Assembly (NCBI GenBank): GCA_963205315.1
Contig: CAUJIO010000058.1
Span: 16,892 to 80,891, forward strand
From: Pseudomonadota bacterium
Lineage (GTDB): Bacteria; Pseudomonadota; Alphaproteobacteria; Rhizobiales; Aestuariivirgaceae
Direction: 5' to 3'
Length of the DNA: 64,000 bases
Under the pieces are notes generated by a model. That model worked only from the letters and a program-made list of their open reading frames with translations. It had not been told where the DNA came from and ran no database searches. Positions 41,075-49,834 of this stretch are shown one piece after another; position 1 is the first letter of the stretch, and each line of letters opens with the position of its first letter. A program made the translations under genes and the position numbers.

Positions 41075-42088
41075 ATGTCAAATCCGCTCCCCTTCGATTC
41101 CTGGCTGAGGCCCGATGCCCACGGGCTCTATTGCGCGCCCGGAGATTTTTACATCGATCCGCATGCTGCGGTGGCGCGGGCCATCGTCACGCATGGCCAC
41201 TCGGATCATGCGCGGCCCGGCCACGCGGCGGTGCTGGCGACGGACGACACGCTCAACATCATGAGGCTTCGGCTCGGTTCCGGGGCGGGCGGCCACCTGC
41301 AGGCCGCTGTCTATGGCCAAAGCCTGCGTATCGGCGAGGTTACGGTCCGTCTGGTGCCGGCTGGTCATATCCTCGGCTCCGCCCAGGTGGTGATCGACTA
41401 CAAGGGTCAGCGTGCCGTCATCTCGGGTGACTACAAGAGGTATCCTGATCCGACGTGTGCGCCCTTTGAACTTGTGCCGTGTGACCTCTTCGTCACCGAG
41501 GCGACGTTCGGACTGCCGGTTTACAAGCACGAGGCGCCGCTCGCCGAAGTCCGGAAACTCATCCAGTCCCTCGCCGATTTCCCGGAACGCACCCATCAGA
41601 TTGGTGTCTACGGCCTTGGCAAGTGCCAACGTCTCATTGCGACGTTGCGGGAGGCGGGATACGGCAAGCCAATCTATCTGCATGGCGCGTTGCGATCGAT
41701 GACCGATTACTATGTGTCGCGTGGTTTTGATCTGGGCGATGTGCCGTCAGTCGCCGAGACAAAGGACAAGCTGGCGGGCGAAATCGTGCTGTCGCCGCCC
41801 TCGGCGCTGGGGGACCGCTGGTCGCGGCGGTTCGCCGATCCGCTGATCGGATTTGCCTCGGGCTGGATGCGCATTCGCGGACGAGTGAGGCAGCGCGGCG
41901 TGGAGCTGCCACTCATCATCTCGGATCATTGTGACTGGCCGGAGCTGCTGCAGACCATCACGGAGACAGGCGCAGGCGAGGTGTGGGTCACGCATGGGCG
42001 CGAGGAGGCGCTGGTCCACGAGATGACCAAGCGCGGCATTACTGCGCGCGCCCTGGCGCTGGTGGGCCGCGAGGACGAGGCTGAATGA
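41075..42088 (+). CDS. Ligase-associated DNA exonuclease (metallo-beta-lactamase/beta-CASP)
   Basis: 337 residues with the metal motif IVTHGHSDHARPGHAA and later VPAGHILGSAQVVIDY and VISGDYKRYPDP, typical of MBL-fold nucleases of the ligase-associated (TIGR04122-like) type. The C-terminal part has a LPLIISDHCDWPELLQTITE block as in beta-CASP enzymes. The start at 41075 has no strong ribosome site. It overlaps the DNA ligase start by 4 bp. The two genes probably act in one DNA-repair reaction, with the exonuclease trimming ends before sealing. Confidence 0.85.
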   Translation: MSNPLPFDSWLRPDAHGLYCAPGDFYIDPHAAVARAIVTHGHSDHARPGHAAVLATDDTLNIMRLRLGSGAGGHLQAAVYGQSLRIGEVTVRLVPAGHILGSAQVVIDYKGQRAVISGDYKRYPDPTCAPFELVPCDLFVTEATFGLPVYKHEAPLAEVRKLIQSLADFPERTHQIGVYGLGKCQRLIATLREAGYGKPIYLHGALRSMTDYYVSRGFDLGDVPSVAETKDKLAGEIVLSPPSALGDRWSRRFADPLIGFASGWMRIRGRVRQRGVELPLIISDHCDWPELLQTITETGAGEVWVTHGREEALVHEMTKRGITARALALVGREDEAE

Positions 42089-43671
42089 GGTCCTTCGCCA
42101 ATCTTCTCGACCGCCTGACCTACACGCCATCGCGGTCCGGCAAGCTGCTGCTGATGCGGAATTATTTCCGCGCCACTCCGGATCCGGACCGTGGCTTCGC
42201 GCTGGCGGCGCTGACGGATGGATTGCCGCAGCCGTTTCCGCTTCGCCGTGTGCTCGGTGAGATCGGTGCAGCGCGGTTCGATCCCGAACTCTTTCGCCTC
42301 TCTCGCGATGATGTGGGCGACACGGCGGAGACCGTGGCGCTGATCTGGCCCGGCTCTTCAAACGTTGACGACACGCTGTCGCTGCCGGACGTTGTCATGG
42401 GCCTGGAATCCGTGGGGCGTGACGGCCATGCAGCCCTCTTGACGCAATGGCTCGACAGGCTTGATGCAACGGGCCGCTGGGCGCTTCTGAAATTCCTCGG
42501 CGGCGCGGCGCGCGTTGGCGTTTCGGCGCGCCTGGCCAAGCAGGCGGTGGCCGATGCATTCGGCCGCAATGTCGATGACATCGAGGAACTGTGGCACGGA
42601 CTTAGCCCCCCTTACGAGCCGTTGTTCGCGTGGCTGGAGGACAAGGCCGAACGGCCGCGCCTCGCTGCAACGCCCGTGTTCCGTCCGCTGATGCTGGCGC
42701 ACGCGCTGGAAGACAGTGACTGGCAAGCGCTGCGAATTGAGGATGTCGCCGCGGAATGGAAATGGGATGGCATTCGCATTCAGGTTTCGGCGAAAGGCGG
42801 CGTCACACGTCTATTCTCGCGCAGTGGCGACGACATCACGGCCGGCTTTCCAGAGCTTACAGAACAGTTCCGGGGTGATGCAATTCTGGACGGCGAGCTT
42901 CTTGTGATGCGCGATGGAAACGTTGCACCCTTCGCCGACTTGCAGCAACGGCTCAACCGCAAGACCGTGACGCGCGCCATGGCGAGCAAATATCCGGTGC
43001 ATGTCCGACTCTATGATGCGCTCGAAATCAACGGTGAAGATTTGCGTGGGCTGCCATTCGTGCAACGGCGGTCGCTGCTTGAGGCCTGGCACAATCAGCA
43101 TGCGCCACAGCAGAGCGATGTCTCCGAGATTCTGAACGTCCAGAGCAAGGACGCATTGCAGCAGATCTGGGAAACGACGCGGGCCGAAGGCATCGAGGGC
43201 CTGATGCTGAAGCGCAAGGACAGTCCCTATCTGGCGGGCCGGCCCAAGGGGCATTGGTTCAAGTGGAAGCGCGCGGCGCTGACGGCTGACTGCGTGCTGC
43301 TTTATGCGCAGAAGGGTTCCGGCAAGCGCTCGTCGTTCTATTCCGACTATACGTTCGGCGCCTGGGGCGAGAAGGACGGTGCACCTTATCTGGTGCCGGT
43401 CGGCAAGGCCTATTCCGGCTTCACCGATGCCGAACTCGAACAGATCGACCGCTTCGTGCGGCAGAACACCATCGACCGCTTTGGCCCGGTGCGATCTGTC
43501 ACGCCGAAGCTGGTGCTGGAAGTGGCCTTCGATGGCGTGCAGGCATCAACGCGCCACAAGTCCGGCATCGCCATGCGCTTTCCCCGCATCGCCCGCATCC
43601 GCTGGGACAAGCCAGCGGCGGAGGCGGACACGCTCGACACGCTCAAGAAGCATATCGTGTCACGCCCTTGA
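42085..43671 (+). CDS. ATP-dependent DNA ligase (ligase-associated repair cluster)
   Basis: 528 residues. An N-terminal DNA-binding region is followed by the adenylation domain with the nucleotidyl-acceptor Lys in AAEWKWDGIRIQVS, the motif FSRSGDDITAGFPEL, DAILDGELLVMRDG, and GLMLKRKDSPYLAGRPKGHW. An OB-fold domain ends it (VFDG, RFPRIARIRWDKPAAEADT). It seals nicks using ATP and belongs to the group always found with the MBL exonuclease. The usual partners Lhr-type helicase and PdeM phosphoesterase are not in this window. The 3' end overlaps the formamidase-like gene by 29 bp. Confidence 0.9.
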   Translation: MRSFANLLDRLTYTPSRSGKLLLMRNYFRATPDPDRGFALAALTDGLPQPFPLRRVLGEIGAARFDPELFRLSRDDVGDTAETVALIWPGSSNVDDTLSLPDVVMGLESVGRDGHAALLTQWLDRLDATGRWALLKFLGGAARVGVSARLAKQAVADAFGRNVDDIEELWHGLSPPYEPLFAWLEDKAERPRLAATPVFRPLMLAHALEDSDWQALRIEDVAAEWKWDGIRIQVSAKGGVTRLFSRSGDDITAGFPELTEQFRGDAILDGELLVMRDGNVAPFADLQQRLNRKTVTRAMASKYPVHVRLYDALEINGEDLRGLPFVQRRSLLEAWHNQHAPQQSDVSEILNVQSKDALQQIWETTRAEGIEGLMLKRKDSPYLAGRPKGHWFKWKRAALTADCVLLYAQKGSGKRSSFYSDYTFGAWGEKDGAPYLVPVGKAYSGFTDAELEQIDRFVRQNTIDRFGPVRSVTPKLVLEVAFDGVQASTRHKSGIAMRFPRIARIRWDKPAAEADTLDTLKKHIVSRP

Positions 43672-44572
43672 GCGCATCGAGGGCGATGCGGCAGGCCACC
43701 GAATAGGCCGGGTTGAAGACATTGGCGATGTCATAGCGCACGGCCTGTCCCATGATGTGGCTGGCGGCCACTTCGTCCAGCCCATAATCGGCGATCAGCC
43801 AGTCGAGCATTTCAGTCGTCGCGTGTTGCAGCGCCTGATCGAGCGGGCGGGCATTGCCGACGGTGAATATCTCGGTGGCGTTGCGGCCGCGCGGCCAGCC
43901 GATGGCCTTGCCCTTCACGACCTTCACCGAGAAGGTCACCTCGGCCGCCGTCTCGATGCCGGTGCCGACGATCTCGCCGTCGCATTGCTGGGCATGGACG
44001 TCGCCCAGATAGAAGAGGGCGCCTGGAACCGAAACGGGGAACATGACATCGACGCCGGTGCAGAAGCCGCGATAATCCATGTTGCCGCCATAACGCCCGC
44101 TGGTGGCGGTGGAGATCGCCTGACCCATGTCGGGCGCCACGCCGAAGCAGCCGATCATTGGTTCGACGGCCACCGACCAGTCCTTCAGGCTGGGTGGCGG
44201 CGATTGCAGCCGCGCGCGGTTCGCCGCGATGTCGATGATCCACTCGGTCTTTTCGCGCTCGGGGAAGCGCGACACAGCGCCTGGATCGACGACATTGGGA
44301 CTCAGCACCTGAAAGGTCCAGCCGGTGGGACGCGTCATGCGGATGGCGCCGATGTTCACAACGAGCGTGTCGTCGGGTTCAGCACCTTCAATGAAGAACG
44401 GCCCGGTCATCGGGTTCGGGCGCTCGCCCGGCTTGTTGCCATGGCGATCGAACCCGCGCGCATCGACGGTCTCGGCGATGACAGTGTCGCCATCGGCGAT
44501 CCTCAGCGCGGGCGGATGGCTGCCGAGCGTGTTGTAGAAGGCAGTCGGCGAAAAGCGGTGGGTGGTCATCAT
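43643..44572 (-). CDS. Acetamidase/formamidase family protein (FmdA/AmdA-like)
   Basis: 309 residues from the ATG at 44572, chosen because AGGA lies just upstream and the family begins with the T-H-R-F-type strand. It shows the FmdA_AmdA features GPFFIEGAEPDDTLVV, IGCFGVAPD, GGNMDYRGFCTGVDVMFPV, FYLGDVHAQQCDGEIVG and the metal/amide site. Members hydrolyse formamide or short amides to ammonia and the acid. The upstream 60 codons of the open frame are not family-like. A formamide role is not proven by neighbours. Confidence 0.82.
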   Translation of the reverse strand: MMTTHRFSPTAFYNTLGSHPPALRIADGDTVIAETVDARGFDRHGNKPGERPNPMTGPFFIEGAEPDDTLVVNIGAIRMTRPTGWTFQVLSPNVVDPGAVSRFPEREKTEWIIDIAANRARLQSPPPSLKDWSVAVEPMIGCFGVAPDMGQAISTATSGRYGGNMDYRGFCTGVDVMFPVSVPGALFYLGDVHAQQCDGEIVGTGIETAAEVTFSVKVVKGKAIGWPRGRNATEIFTVGNARPLDQALQHATTEMLDWLIADYGLDEVAASHIMGQAVRYDIANVFNPAYSVACRIALDALKGVTRYAS

Positions 44573-44767
44573 ATCGTCCTGAATCGCGTTGGCGGGGTTG
44601 ACCCGAACAATAGGAGACTTGCCGCGCGATGCAACTGGTGGAACTGGAGAAGAAGGAGAAATCACCGCCACGGAAGAGCCGCCATCCAGAACACCGGGAG
44701 GAGGATGAAACCAGCTTCTTGAATTACCTATTGATTGGATGTGGTGGCCCAAGAACGCATTGGATCA

Positions 44768-44935
44768 TCACAACACCAACATGTAGACCTGTCTTGGCAC
44801 GGTGCCGCTGCGCACCACGCTCACCTGCCGGTTCCGCACATTGTAAGTGGTGGTGAAGGTGTCGCCACCCTTGACATCGACGGTGATGTTACCCGCCGCG
44901 TCATGGGTGAAGCTTCGGGTCTCACCGCAAATCAG
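44768..44935 (-). pseudogene. Rhs-repeat fragment
   Basis: Reading the minus strand gives SFTHDAAGNITVDVKGG followed by TFTTTYNVRNRQVSVV before a stop at 44768. YDAAGNIT...YNxRNR is the YD-repeat pattern of Rhs/polymorphic toxins. Only one repeat survives and no start is present. It lies directly after the Sel1-like gene, out of the normal Rhs order. The 200 bp downstream (44573-44767) hold no gene. Confidence 0.6.
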
Positions 44936-44952
44936 GGTATTTCTTTGTTGTG

Positions 44953-45432
44953 CTAAAGTCGATTGGTAAATTCGCCAAGCCTCTCGGCCGCTGCCTCAAC
45001 CCCCTGTTTTGCAGCTCGCCTAATCATAACCAACCCGCGCTCTTTGTTTTTCTTTATCCCGTTGGTACAATAGACTAGATTGAGGCCATGTTCAAACTGT
45101 GCCTGGGGCAAACCACCTTCAGCCGCCTTGCGAAAAAGTTCGGCCGAGCGGCGTTCGTCTTTCTCAACTAGATCCCCTTGTTGATAGCAGACAGCCAAAG
45201 CGAAATTTGCTGGGGGGAATCCGGCCTCCGCGGACTCCGTAAGTAGCCTTATACTGCGGGACTCAAATTCATCTTTCGTTTCCTCGTTTGAAACGCTGAA
45301 TTGTGAGTACCAGTACAGTGCTTCAGGTTCCCGTCTAGCGATTAGTGGAGTCAGTAAATCCATTGCACGCCTCGTATCCCCTTGTTCTTCAATTAGGTAC
45401 TGTATGTCAGCGAGTTTGAACGCGAATTTCAT
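44953..45432 (-). CDS. Sel1-like repeat protein in the Rhs patch
   Basis: 159 residues with three SEL1-type helical repeats, e.g. AGFPPANFALAVCYQQGDLV followed by KDERRSAELFRKAAEGGLPQ, and GLVMIRRAAKQGVEAAAERL. Sel1 proteins form protein-binding alpha solenoids, and small ones often serve as immunity proteins in Rhs/T6SS loci. The region has lower GC than its neighbours. Its function as immunity protein for a lost toxin is inference from context. Confidence 0.65.
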   Translation of the reverse strand: MKFAFKLADIQYLIEEQGDTRRAMDLLTPLIARREPEALYWYSQFSVSNEETKDEFESRSIRLLTESAEAGFPPANFALAVCYQQGDLVEKDERRSAELFRKAAEGGLPQAQFEHGLNLVYCTNGIKKNKERGLVMIRRAAKQGVEAAAERLGEFTNRL

Positions 45433-45439
45433 TGATCAG

Positions 45440-45562
45440 TTACCCATGCGGGCGAATGCGTTGCCCATTCGGAGCTGTACAGCGGCATTGTGGATGGTGA
45501 GTGGACTTGGCTCCAAGCTTTTCTTTTGCGGCCTTCTCCGCGGCATTCTTCGCTTCTTTCAT
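45440..45562 (-). CDS. Small ORF, possible toxin C-terminal remnant
   Basis: From the ATG at 45562 a 40-residue frame reads MKEAKNAAEKAAKEKLGAKS and ends in THHPQCRC and RPHG; the frame is open for about 15 codons further upstream. It could be the end of a displaced Rhs tip that lost its start. It sits between the 74-residue ORF and the Sel1 gene. No family recognised. Confidence 0.3.
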   Translation of the reverse strand: MKEAKNAAEKAAKEKLGAKSTHHPQCRCTAPNGQRIRPHG

Positions 45563-45608
45563 TGTATCGCAATCCCCATAGCTCTGAAATGCGTCAGCAC
45601 GTGTTTTC

Positions 45609-45833
45609 TTAATTTAACCTACAAAGCTCATGTTCATTCGGGTCCCGGAGCATGACAAGCGCGCCTGCGTCCGTTTTCACTACGATTCCTTCACTGTACT
45701 GTTGCCAGGCAACCTTGGGAAACTCTTCGGTGAATTCTCCTGTATCTATCGATAAAACAACACTTCCCACATCGTCATTAGCCAGTCGAACTCTGTCACC
45801 TAGTCGAACCAATTCTCCGCTCATATACCGCAT
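45609..45833 (-). CDS. Small protein, candidate immunity protein
   Basis: 74 residues (MRYMSGELVRLGDRVRLAND...), mostly predicted beta, acidic, AT-richer than surrounding genes. It follows the Rhs core/tip fragment by 11 bp in the same direction, the place where an immunity gene normally sits. The family is not recognised; Met4 is an alternative start. It may be intact although its toxin is broken. Confidence 0.5.
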   Translation of the reverse strand: MRYMSGELVRLGDRVRLANDDVGSVVLSIDTGEFTEEFPKVAWQQYSEGIVVKTDAGALVMLRDPNEHELCRLN

Positions 45834-45844
45834 TTCTCATCTCC

Positions 45845-46195
45845 TTATGGTGTCAGCACCGGAAAGCCGCCGTTGAGATCAACCCAGGCTGGATCTGGTG
45901 GCAGTGGTGCAACATCACCGGGCTTTGTTCTTTTGTTCCAGCGATACCTGCAGTCATTTGGATTCTGATTAACTACAAAGAGGTTAAGGTGTGGGCGGCC
46001 GAGGTGATCGGCATGCACCATCGACAGCACCGGCGGGGCGGTGTTGACGGCACTGACGAGCGCCAGCGGCACGTCGACCGGCTCATTGTTGTTGCTGGCT
46101 AGCCAGATGTATTCGCGGAGTGTAGCTCCGGTGGCGCCATCGGCCCCGGAGATCAGGTGGCCGCCCAGGTCTTGCGTGTCACATATAGCAACCAG
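45845..46195 (-). pseudogene. Rhs core end plus orphan C-terminal tip
   Basis: Frame open on the minus strand, with GATGATLREYIWLASNNNEP followed after VDVPLALVSAV by PPVLSMVHADHLGRP, the conserved end of the Rhs core. A 48-residue unique tip then begins at HLNLFVVNQNPNDC and ends FPVLTP. The rest of the Rhs protein is missing, and the fragment begins directly beside the tRNA-Ala 3' end. It is a remnant of a toxin-delivery gene with an exchanged tip. Confidence 0.65.
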
Positions 46196-46201
46196 GGGTC
46201 C

Positions 46202-46277
46202 TGGTGGAGCGAAGGGGGATCGAACCCCTGACCTCGGCATTGCGAACGCCGCGCTCTCCCAACTGAGCTACCGCCCC
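46202..46277 (-). tRNA. tRNA-Ala(CGC)
   Basis: The minus strand gives a 76-nt cloverleaf: acceptor GGGGCGG pairing with TCGCTCC including the G3:U70 alanine identity pair, D-arm GCTC...GAGC, anticodon stem CGGCG/TGCCG with loop TTCGCAA (anticodon CGC), T-arm AGGGG-TTCGATC-CCCCT, and an encoded CCA. It reads the GCG alanine codon. Confidence 0.93.
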
Positions 46278-46384
46278 TTCCACAGGTGATCCGGCTTTTA
46301 GTCCAGTGGCAGCAGAAGCGTCAAGCTTGCTTGCGTGCGGGTCACGTCCTACATGGAGGGGAATTGAACCCTGCACCGGACGTG

Positions 46385-46678
46385 ATGATGCTGAACCCGT
46401 TTCTCTGGCTGATCCTGACGATCATCGACCTGTATTTCTACGTCATCCTGGCGACCGTCATCCTCAGCTGGCTGGTGGCCTTCGGTGTGGTCAATGCCTC
46501 CAATCCCTACGTGCGCCAAATTGGCATGGCGCTCAGGCGGCTGACCGAGCCGTTGCTGGGACCCATCCGGCGGGCCTTGCCGGACCTCGGCGGCATTGAC
46601 GTATCGCCCATCGTCCTGTTGCTGGCATTGCAGTTCGTGAAGTATCTCGTCGCCTATTACGGCGTGCAGTTGCTGTGA
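46385..46678 (+). CDS. yggT: YggT-family membrane protein
   Basis: 97 residues with two transmembrane blocks (FLWLILTIIDLYFYVILATV and SPIVLLLALQFVKYLVAYYG) around the conserved polar stretch NPYVRQIGMALRRLTEPLLG PIRRALPDLGG. This is a single YggT repeat unit, linked in other bacteria to cell division/osmotic stability; its function is not settled. A GTG-stop overlap couples it to the DUF167 gene. Start 46388 is equally possible. Confidence 0.85.
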   Translation: MMLNPFLWLILTIIDLYFYVILATVILSWLVAFGVVNASNPYVRQIGMALRRLTEPLLGPIRRALPDLGGIDVSPIVLLLALQFVKYLVAYYGVQLL

Positions 46679-46998
46679 CCTCGCCGCTCCGCCCTGGCAA
46701 GGGCGGGTTGCTGCTGGCCGTGCGGGTGACGCCCAAGTCGTCGCGCGATGAAGTGACGGGCCTTCACGCCGCTGCGGATGGGGCTGTGTCGCTGGCCGTG
46801 AAAGTCACGGCGCCGCCGGACAAGGGCAAGGCCAACAAGGCGGTTATCGAGACCATCGCGAAGGCGGCGGGCCTGCCGAAATCGTCCCTGTCCCTGGTTT
46901 CCGGTGAGACGGAGCGTCACAAGACGCTTCTGGTGACTGGAAATCCGGCGGCACTTGAGGCATGGATTGCGGCGCGCGTGAATGCAGGGAAGGAATAG
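46675..46998 (+). CDS. yggU: DUF167 (YggU) family protein
   Basis: 107 residues starting at a GTG overlapping the yggT stop. The conserved core is [36 protein letters not shown] and [15 protein letters not shown]. It is a small ubiquitous alpha/beta protein with unknown biochemical role. The yggT-yggU-folD linkage is common in alphaproteobacteria. Confidence 0.85.
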   Translation: MTSPLRPGKGGLLLAVRVTPKSSRDEVTGLHAAADGAVSLAVKVTAPPDKGKANKAVIETIAKAAGLPKSSLSLVSGETERHKTLLVTGNPAALEAWIAARVNAGKE

Positions 46999-47003
46999 TG
47001 AAT

Positions 47004-47882
47004 ATGGCGAAAGTCATCGACGGCAAGGCCTATGCGGAAGGCCTCAGAGGGCGCATCGCCAAAGCGGTTACGGGTCTCAAATCCGCGCATGGATTGACGC
47101 CGGGCCTGGCCGTGGTGCTGGTGGGCGAGGATCCGGCCTCCAAGGTCTATGTCGCCAACAAGGCGAAGCAGACGGTCGAAGTCGGCATGAATTCCTGGGA
47201 GCACAAGCTGCCCGCCGAAACACCTGAAGCTGACGTTCTGGCGCTGGTCGAGAAGCTCAACAATGACCCCGCCGTGCATGGCATCCTGGTGCAGCTGCCG
47301 CTGCCGAAGCACATCGACTCGATGAAGGTGCTGACCGCCATTTCGCCGGCCAAGGATGTCGACGGCTTCCATGTGGTGAACGTCGGCAAGCTCTCCACCG
47401 GACAGGATTCGCTCGTTCCCTGCACGCCGGTCGGTTCCGTCATGCTGGCCAAGGACGTGCTGGGCAAGCTTGACGGGCTCGAGGCGGTGGTCATCGGCCG
47501 CTCCAACATCGTCGGCAAGCCGGTGGCGCAGTTGCTGCTGGCGGAGAATTGCACGGTCACCATCGCGCATTCACGCACCAAGGATCTTCCCGGAGTCGTG
47601 CGCCGCGCCGATCTGGTGATCGCGGCTGTCGGCCGACCGGAAATGGTCAAGGGCGACTGGCTGAAGCCCGGCGCCACGGTCATCGACGTCGGCATCAACC
47701 GCATCGAGCGCGACGGCAAGGGCAAGCTGGTGGGCGACTGCGACTATGCCTCTTGCGAGAAGGTGGCGGGCGCTATCACGCCGGTGCCGGGCGGTGTCGG
47801 CCCGATGACGATCGCCTGCCTGCTCTACAACACGGTGAAGGCCGCCTGTGCCGCCAAGGGCATCGCCCAGCCAGAGATGTAA
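47004..47882 (+). CDS. folD: Bifunctional methylenetetrahydrofolate dehydrogenase/cyclohydrolase FolD
   Basis: 292 residues, normal length. The substrate/catalytic segment is [20 protein letters not shown] (Tyr and Lys of the active site). [31 protein letters not shown] and the dinucleotide site [18 protein letters not shown] follow, with [20 protein letters not shown] at the end. It interconverts methylene-, methenyl- and formyl-tetrahydrofolate with NADP. Start at 47004 after GGAAGGAATAGTGAAT. Confidence 0.96.
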   Translation: MAKVIDGKAYAEGLRGRIAKAVTGLKSAHGLTPGLAVVLVGEDPASKVYVANKAKQTVEVGMNSWEHKLPAETPEADVLALVEKLNNDPAVHGILVQLPLPKHIDSMKVLTAISPAKDVDGFHVVNVGKLSTGQDSLVPCTPVGSVMLAKDVLGKLDGLEAVVIGRSNIVGKPVAQLLLAENCTVTIAHSRTKDLPGVVRRADLVIAAVGRPEMVKGDWLKPGATVIDVGINRIERDGKGKLVGDCDYASCEKVAGAITPVPGGVGPMTIACLLYNTVKAACAAKGIAQPEM

Positions 47883-47896
47883 GCAACAGAAGAGCT

Positions 47897-48020
47897 CCTC
47901 TCCCCTCGCGGGAGAGGGTGTCACGCACAGCGTGACGGGTGAGGGGACTTAGGTGAACTACTGCCCGCTCCCCTCATCCGGCGCGTTCCGCGCCACCTTC
48001 TCCCGCAATGGAAGAAGGAA
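47897..48020. repeat. RIME-like intergenic palindromic mosaic repeat
   Basis: A chain of hairpins between convergent folD and ppa: CTCTCCC/GGGAGAG (47898-47916), GTCACGC/GCGTGAC (47920-47936), GGCGCG/CGCGCC (47980-47994), and a long-range GGGTGAGGGG with CCCCTCATCC (47937-47946 and 47970-47979). The words CCCCTCATCC and CACCTTCTCCC are hallmarks of rhizobial RIME/mosaic elements. It may also act as a bidirectional terminator. Confidence 0.65.
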
Positions 48021-48021
48021 A

Positions 48022-48564
48022 CTACTTCTTTGCCTTTGCTTCATTGTAACGGGCAATGCCTTCAAAGATCATGGCTTCGGCCTTGGCGGCATCGCCCCAG
48101 GCGACGACCTTCACCCATTTGCCGGGTTCGAGATCCTTGTAGTGCTCGAAGAAGTGCTCGATCTGCTGGCGGGTGATTTCCGGCAGGTCGGTGTAGTTGT
48201 GGACGTTCTCATAGCGGCGGGTGAGCTTGGGGGTCGGCACGGCGATGATCTTTTCGTCGCCGCCGGCCTCGTCCTGCATGATAAGAACGCCGACCGGACG
48301 GCAAGCCACCACGGCACCCGGGATGATGCCGCGCTGGTTGGCGATCAACACATCGACCGGATCGCCATCTCCTGAGAGTGTGTGCGGGATAAAGCCGTAG
48401 TTTCCGGGATAGCGCATCGACGTATAGAGAAAACGGTCGACCACCAGGGTGCCGGCCTCCTTGTCCATCTCGTATTTGATCGGCTCGCCGCCGACCGGCA
48501 CCTCGACGATGACGTTGACTTCCTTGGGGGGATTCTTGCCGATCGAAATGGCATCAATGCGCAT
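48022..48564 (-). CDS. ppa: Inorganic pyrophosphatase (family I)
   Basis: 180 residues from the ATG at 48564 behind AGAGGAAGACCC; the open frame upstream lacks similarity. Conserved metal-site sequences are [40 protein letters not shown] and KIIAVPTPK. It hydrolyses pyrophosphate to phosphate and drives biosynthetic reactions. It is divergent from the tandem secreted proteins, with only 40 bp between. Confidence 0.96.
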   Translation of the reverse strand: MRIDAISIGKNPPKEVNVIVEVPVGGEPIKYEMDKEAGTLVVDRFLYTSMRYPGNYGFIPHTLSGDGDPVDVLIANQRGIIPGAVVACRPVGVLIMQDEAGGDEKIIAVPTPKLTRRYENVHNYTDLPEITRQQIEHFFEHYKDLEPGKWVKVVAWGDAAKAEAMIFEGIARYNEAKAKK

Positions 48565-48604
48565 GGGTCTTCCTCTGAACAGGGCTTTGTGGCAGGTTTC
48601 TGCC

Positions 48605-49186
48605 ATGAAACGCGCAGCTGTACTATCCGTCTTCTGTCTGTGGCCGGTGGTAGCCTCGGCTGCCGAATATTCCAGCGTCTACACCAAATTCGATCTCGAT
48701 ACCTGCAAGGTGATCGAGAAGGGCGACGAATATGTCTATGCCGGCACGTGGCGCTGCAAGGGCTACAAGGGCATCGACGTGATCCAGGCGAGTTCGGACG
48801 ACCGGAGCTATGTTGCCTTCGGCAGGAACGGCAAGGACCACTGCGCCTTCAAGAAGACCTTCAACCGCTTCAACACGGCGCTCTCGCCCATCGAATGGCG
48901 GCTCAAGGACGGCGTGCCGTTTGCGGCCATCGAGCGCTGGTCGGTGGTGACCGACGACGAGGGCCATTCGGTGACCTGGCTGGTGATCAACGCGCTGAAG
49001 AAAAACAATTCCTGCCACGCGCATTATATCGCGGGCTCCTATCCCGATGCCAACGCACATGCGCGCCAGGCCGCCGACGATCTGGCCGGGGACTTCAACT
49101 GCGATACCGATGCGCCGACGGTCGACTCGAAGGTCGGTGAACCCGGCATCAATATGGATGCCTGCAAGGACCTCGGCAAAGAGTAG
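48605..49186 (+). CDS. Secreted six-cysteine protein, tandem copy 1
   Basis: 193 residues with a Sec signal peptide (cleavage around VASAA-EYSS, residue 19-20). Family unrecognised. Visible features: [58 protein letters not shown], then [20 protein letters not shown] and FNCDTD, ending DACKDLGKE. Six cysteines suggest disulfides in the periplasm. The next gene encodes the same plan, so a duplication occurred. Function unknown; a small soluble beta-rich periplasmic protein is likely. Confidence 0.7.
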   Translation: MKRAAVLSVFCLWPVVASAAEYSSVYTKFDLDTCKVIEKGDEYVYAGTWRCKGYKGIDVIQASSDDRSYVAFGRNGKDHCAFKKTFNRFNTALSPIEWRLKDGVPFAAIERWSVVTDDEGHSVTWLVINALKKNNSCHAHYIAGSYPDANAHARQAADDLAGDFNCDTDAPTVDSKVGEPGINMDACKDLGKE

Positions 49187-49222
49187 GCCGGCGCGTTTGC
49201 GGTCCGCGATGAGGCAATTCGA

Positions 49223-49804
49223 ATGAGATCTGCCGCTGCCGTCGTGGTGTTCTGCCTGTGGCCGGGTCTGGCCTCTGCATCCCAGTATTCGAGTGTCTAT
49301 ACCGCCTTCGATCTCTCTGCCTGCAGGCAGATCGAAGCCGGTGACGGGTTCATGTATGACGGAACCTGGGCTTGTAACGGCTACAAGGATATCGACATCG
49401 TTATCGCCAGTGCCGATGCACGCAACTTCGTGGCGTTCGGCAAGGATGGCATGAAGCACTGTGCCTATCGCCAGACCTTCACGCCGCTCAACGATGCCTT
49501 GAGTCCCGTGGAATGGCGGCTCAAGGATGGCAAGCCGATTGCCGCCATCGAGCGCTGGCGGATGGTTGTGGATGAAAACGGCAACACCGCGACCTGGCTG
49601 GTCGTCAGTGCGTTGCGGTCAGGCAACTCGTGCCACATGCATTACGTGGCAGGGTCGTTCCCCCAGGCCAACGCTGCCGCGCGGCAGGCGGCGGACAGTC
49701 TGGCGGAAGGCTTCAACTGCGAAACGGGGACCGCAACCGTGCAGTCGACGGCGGCGCCTCCGCCGAAACTGTTCTTCTCCTGCGAGGAACTTGCGAAGCA
49801 GTAG
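49223..49804 (+). CDS. Secreted six-cysteine protein, tandem copy 2
   Basis: 193 residues, a paralogue of the preceding gene with the same cysteine plan (YDGTWACNGYKDIDIVIASA, FVAFGKDGMKHCAYRQTF, SPVEWRLKDGKPIAAIERW, SGNSCHMHYVAGSFPQANAA, FNCETG, SCEELAKQ). It has its own signal peptide (MRSAAAVVVFCLWPGLASAS). Identity with copy 1 is around half by eye. The 36-bp gap implies co-transcription. Unknown function. Confidence 0.7.
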   Translation: MRSAAAVVVFCLWPGLASASQYSSVYTAFDLSACRQIEAGDGFMYDGTWACNGYKDIDIVIASADARNFVAFGKDGMKHCAYRQTFTPLNDALSPVEWRLKDGKPIAAIERWRMVVDENGNTATWLVVSALRSGNSCHMHYVAGSFPQANAAARQAADSLAEGFNCETGTATVQSTAAPPPKLFFSCEELAKQ

Positions 49805-49834
49805 CAACCGGCGGCCTCTTGAGCGATGAGTTGA

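Noticed and set aside
44629..44856. A 75-codon plus-strand frame after the formamidase gene
   Set aside because: Opposite to an Rhs fragment, no ribosome site, no family.
44573..46277. A genomic island integrated at tRNA-Ala
   Set aside because: No integrase and no direct repeat of the tRNA 3' end could be seen on the other side.
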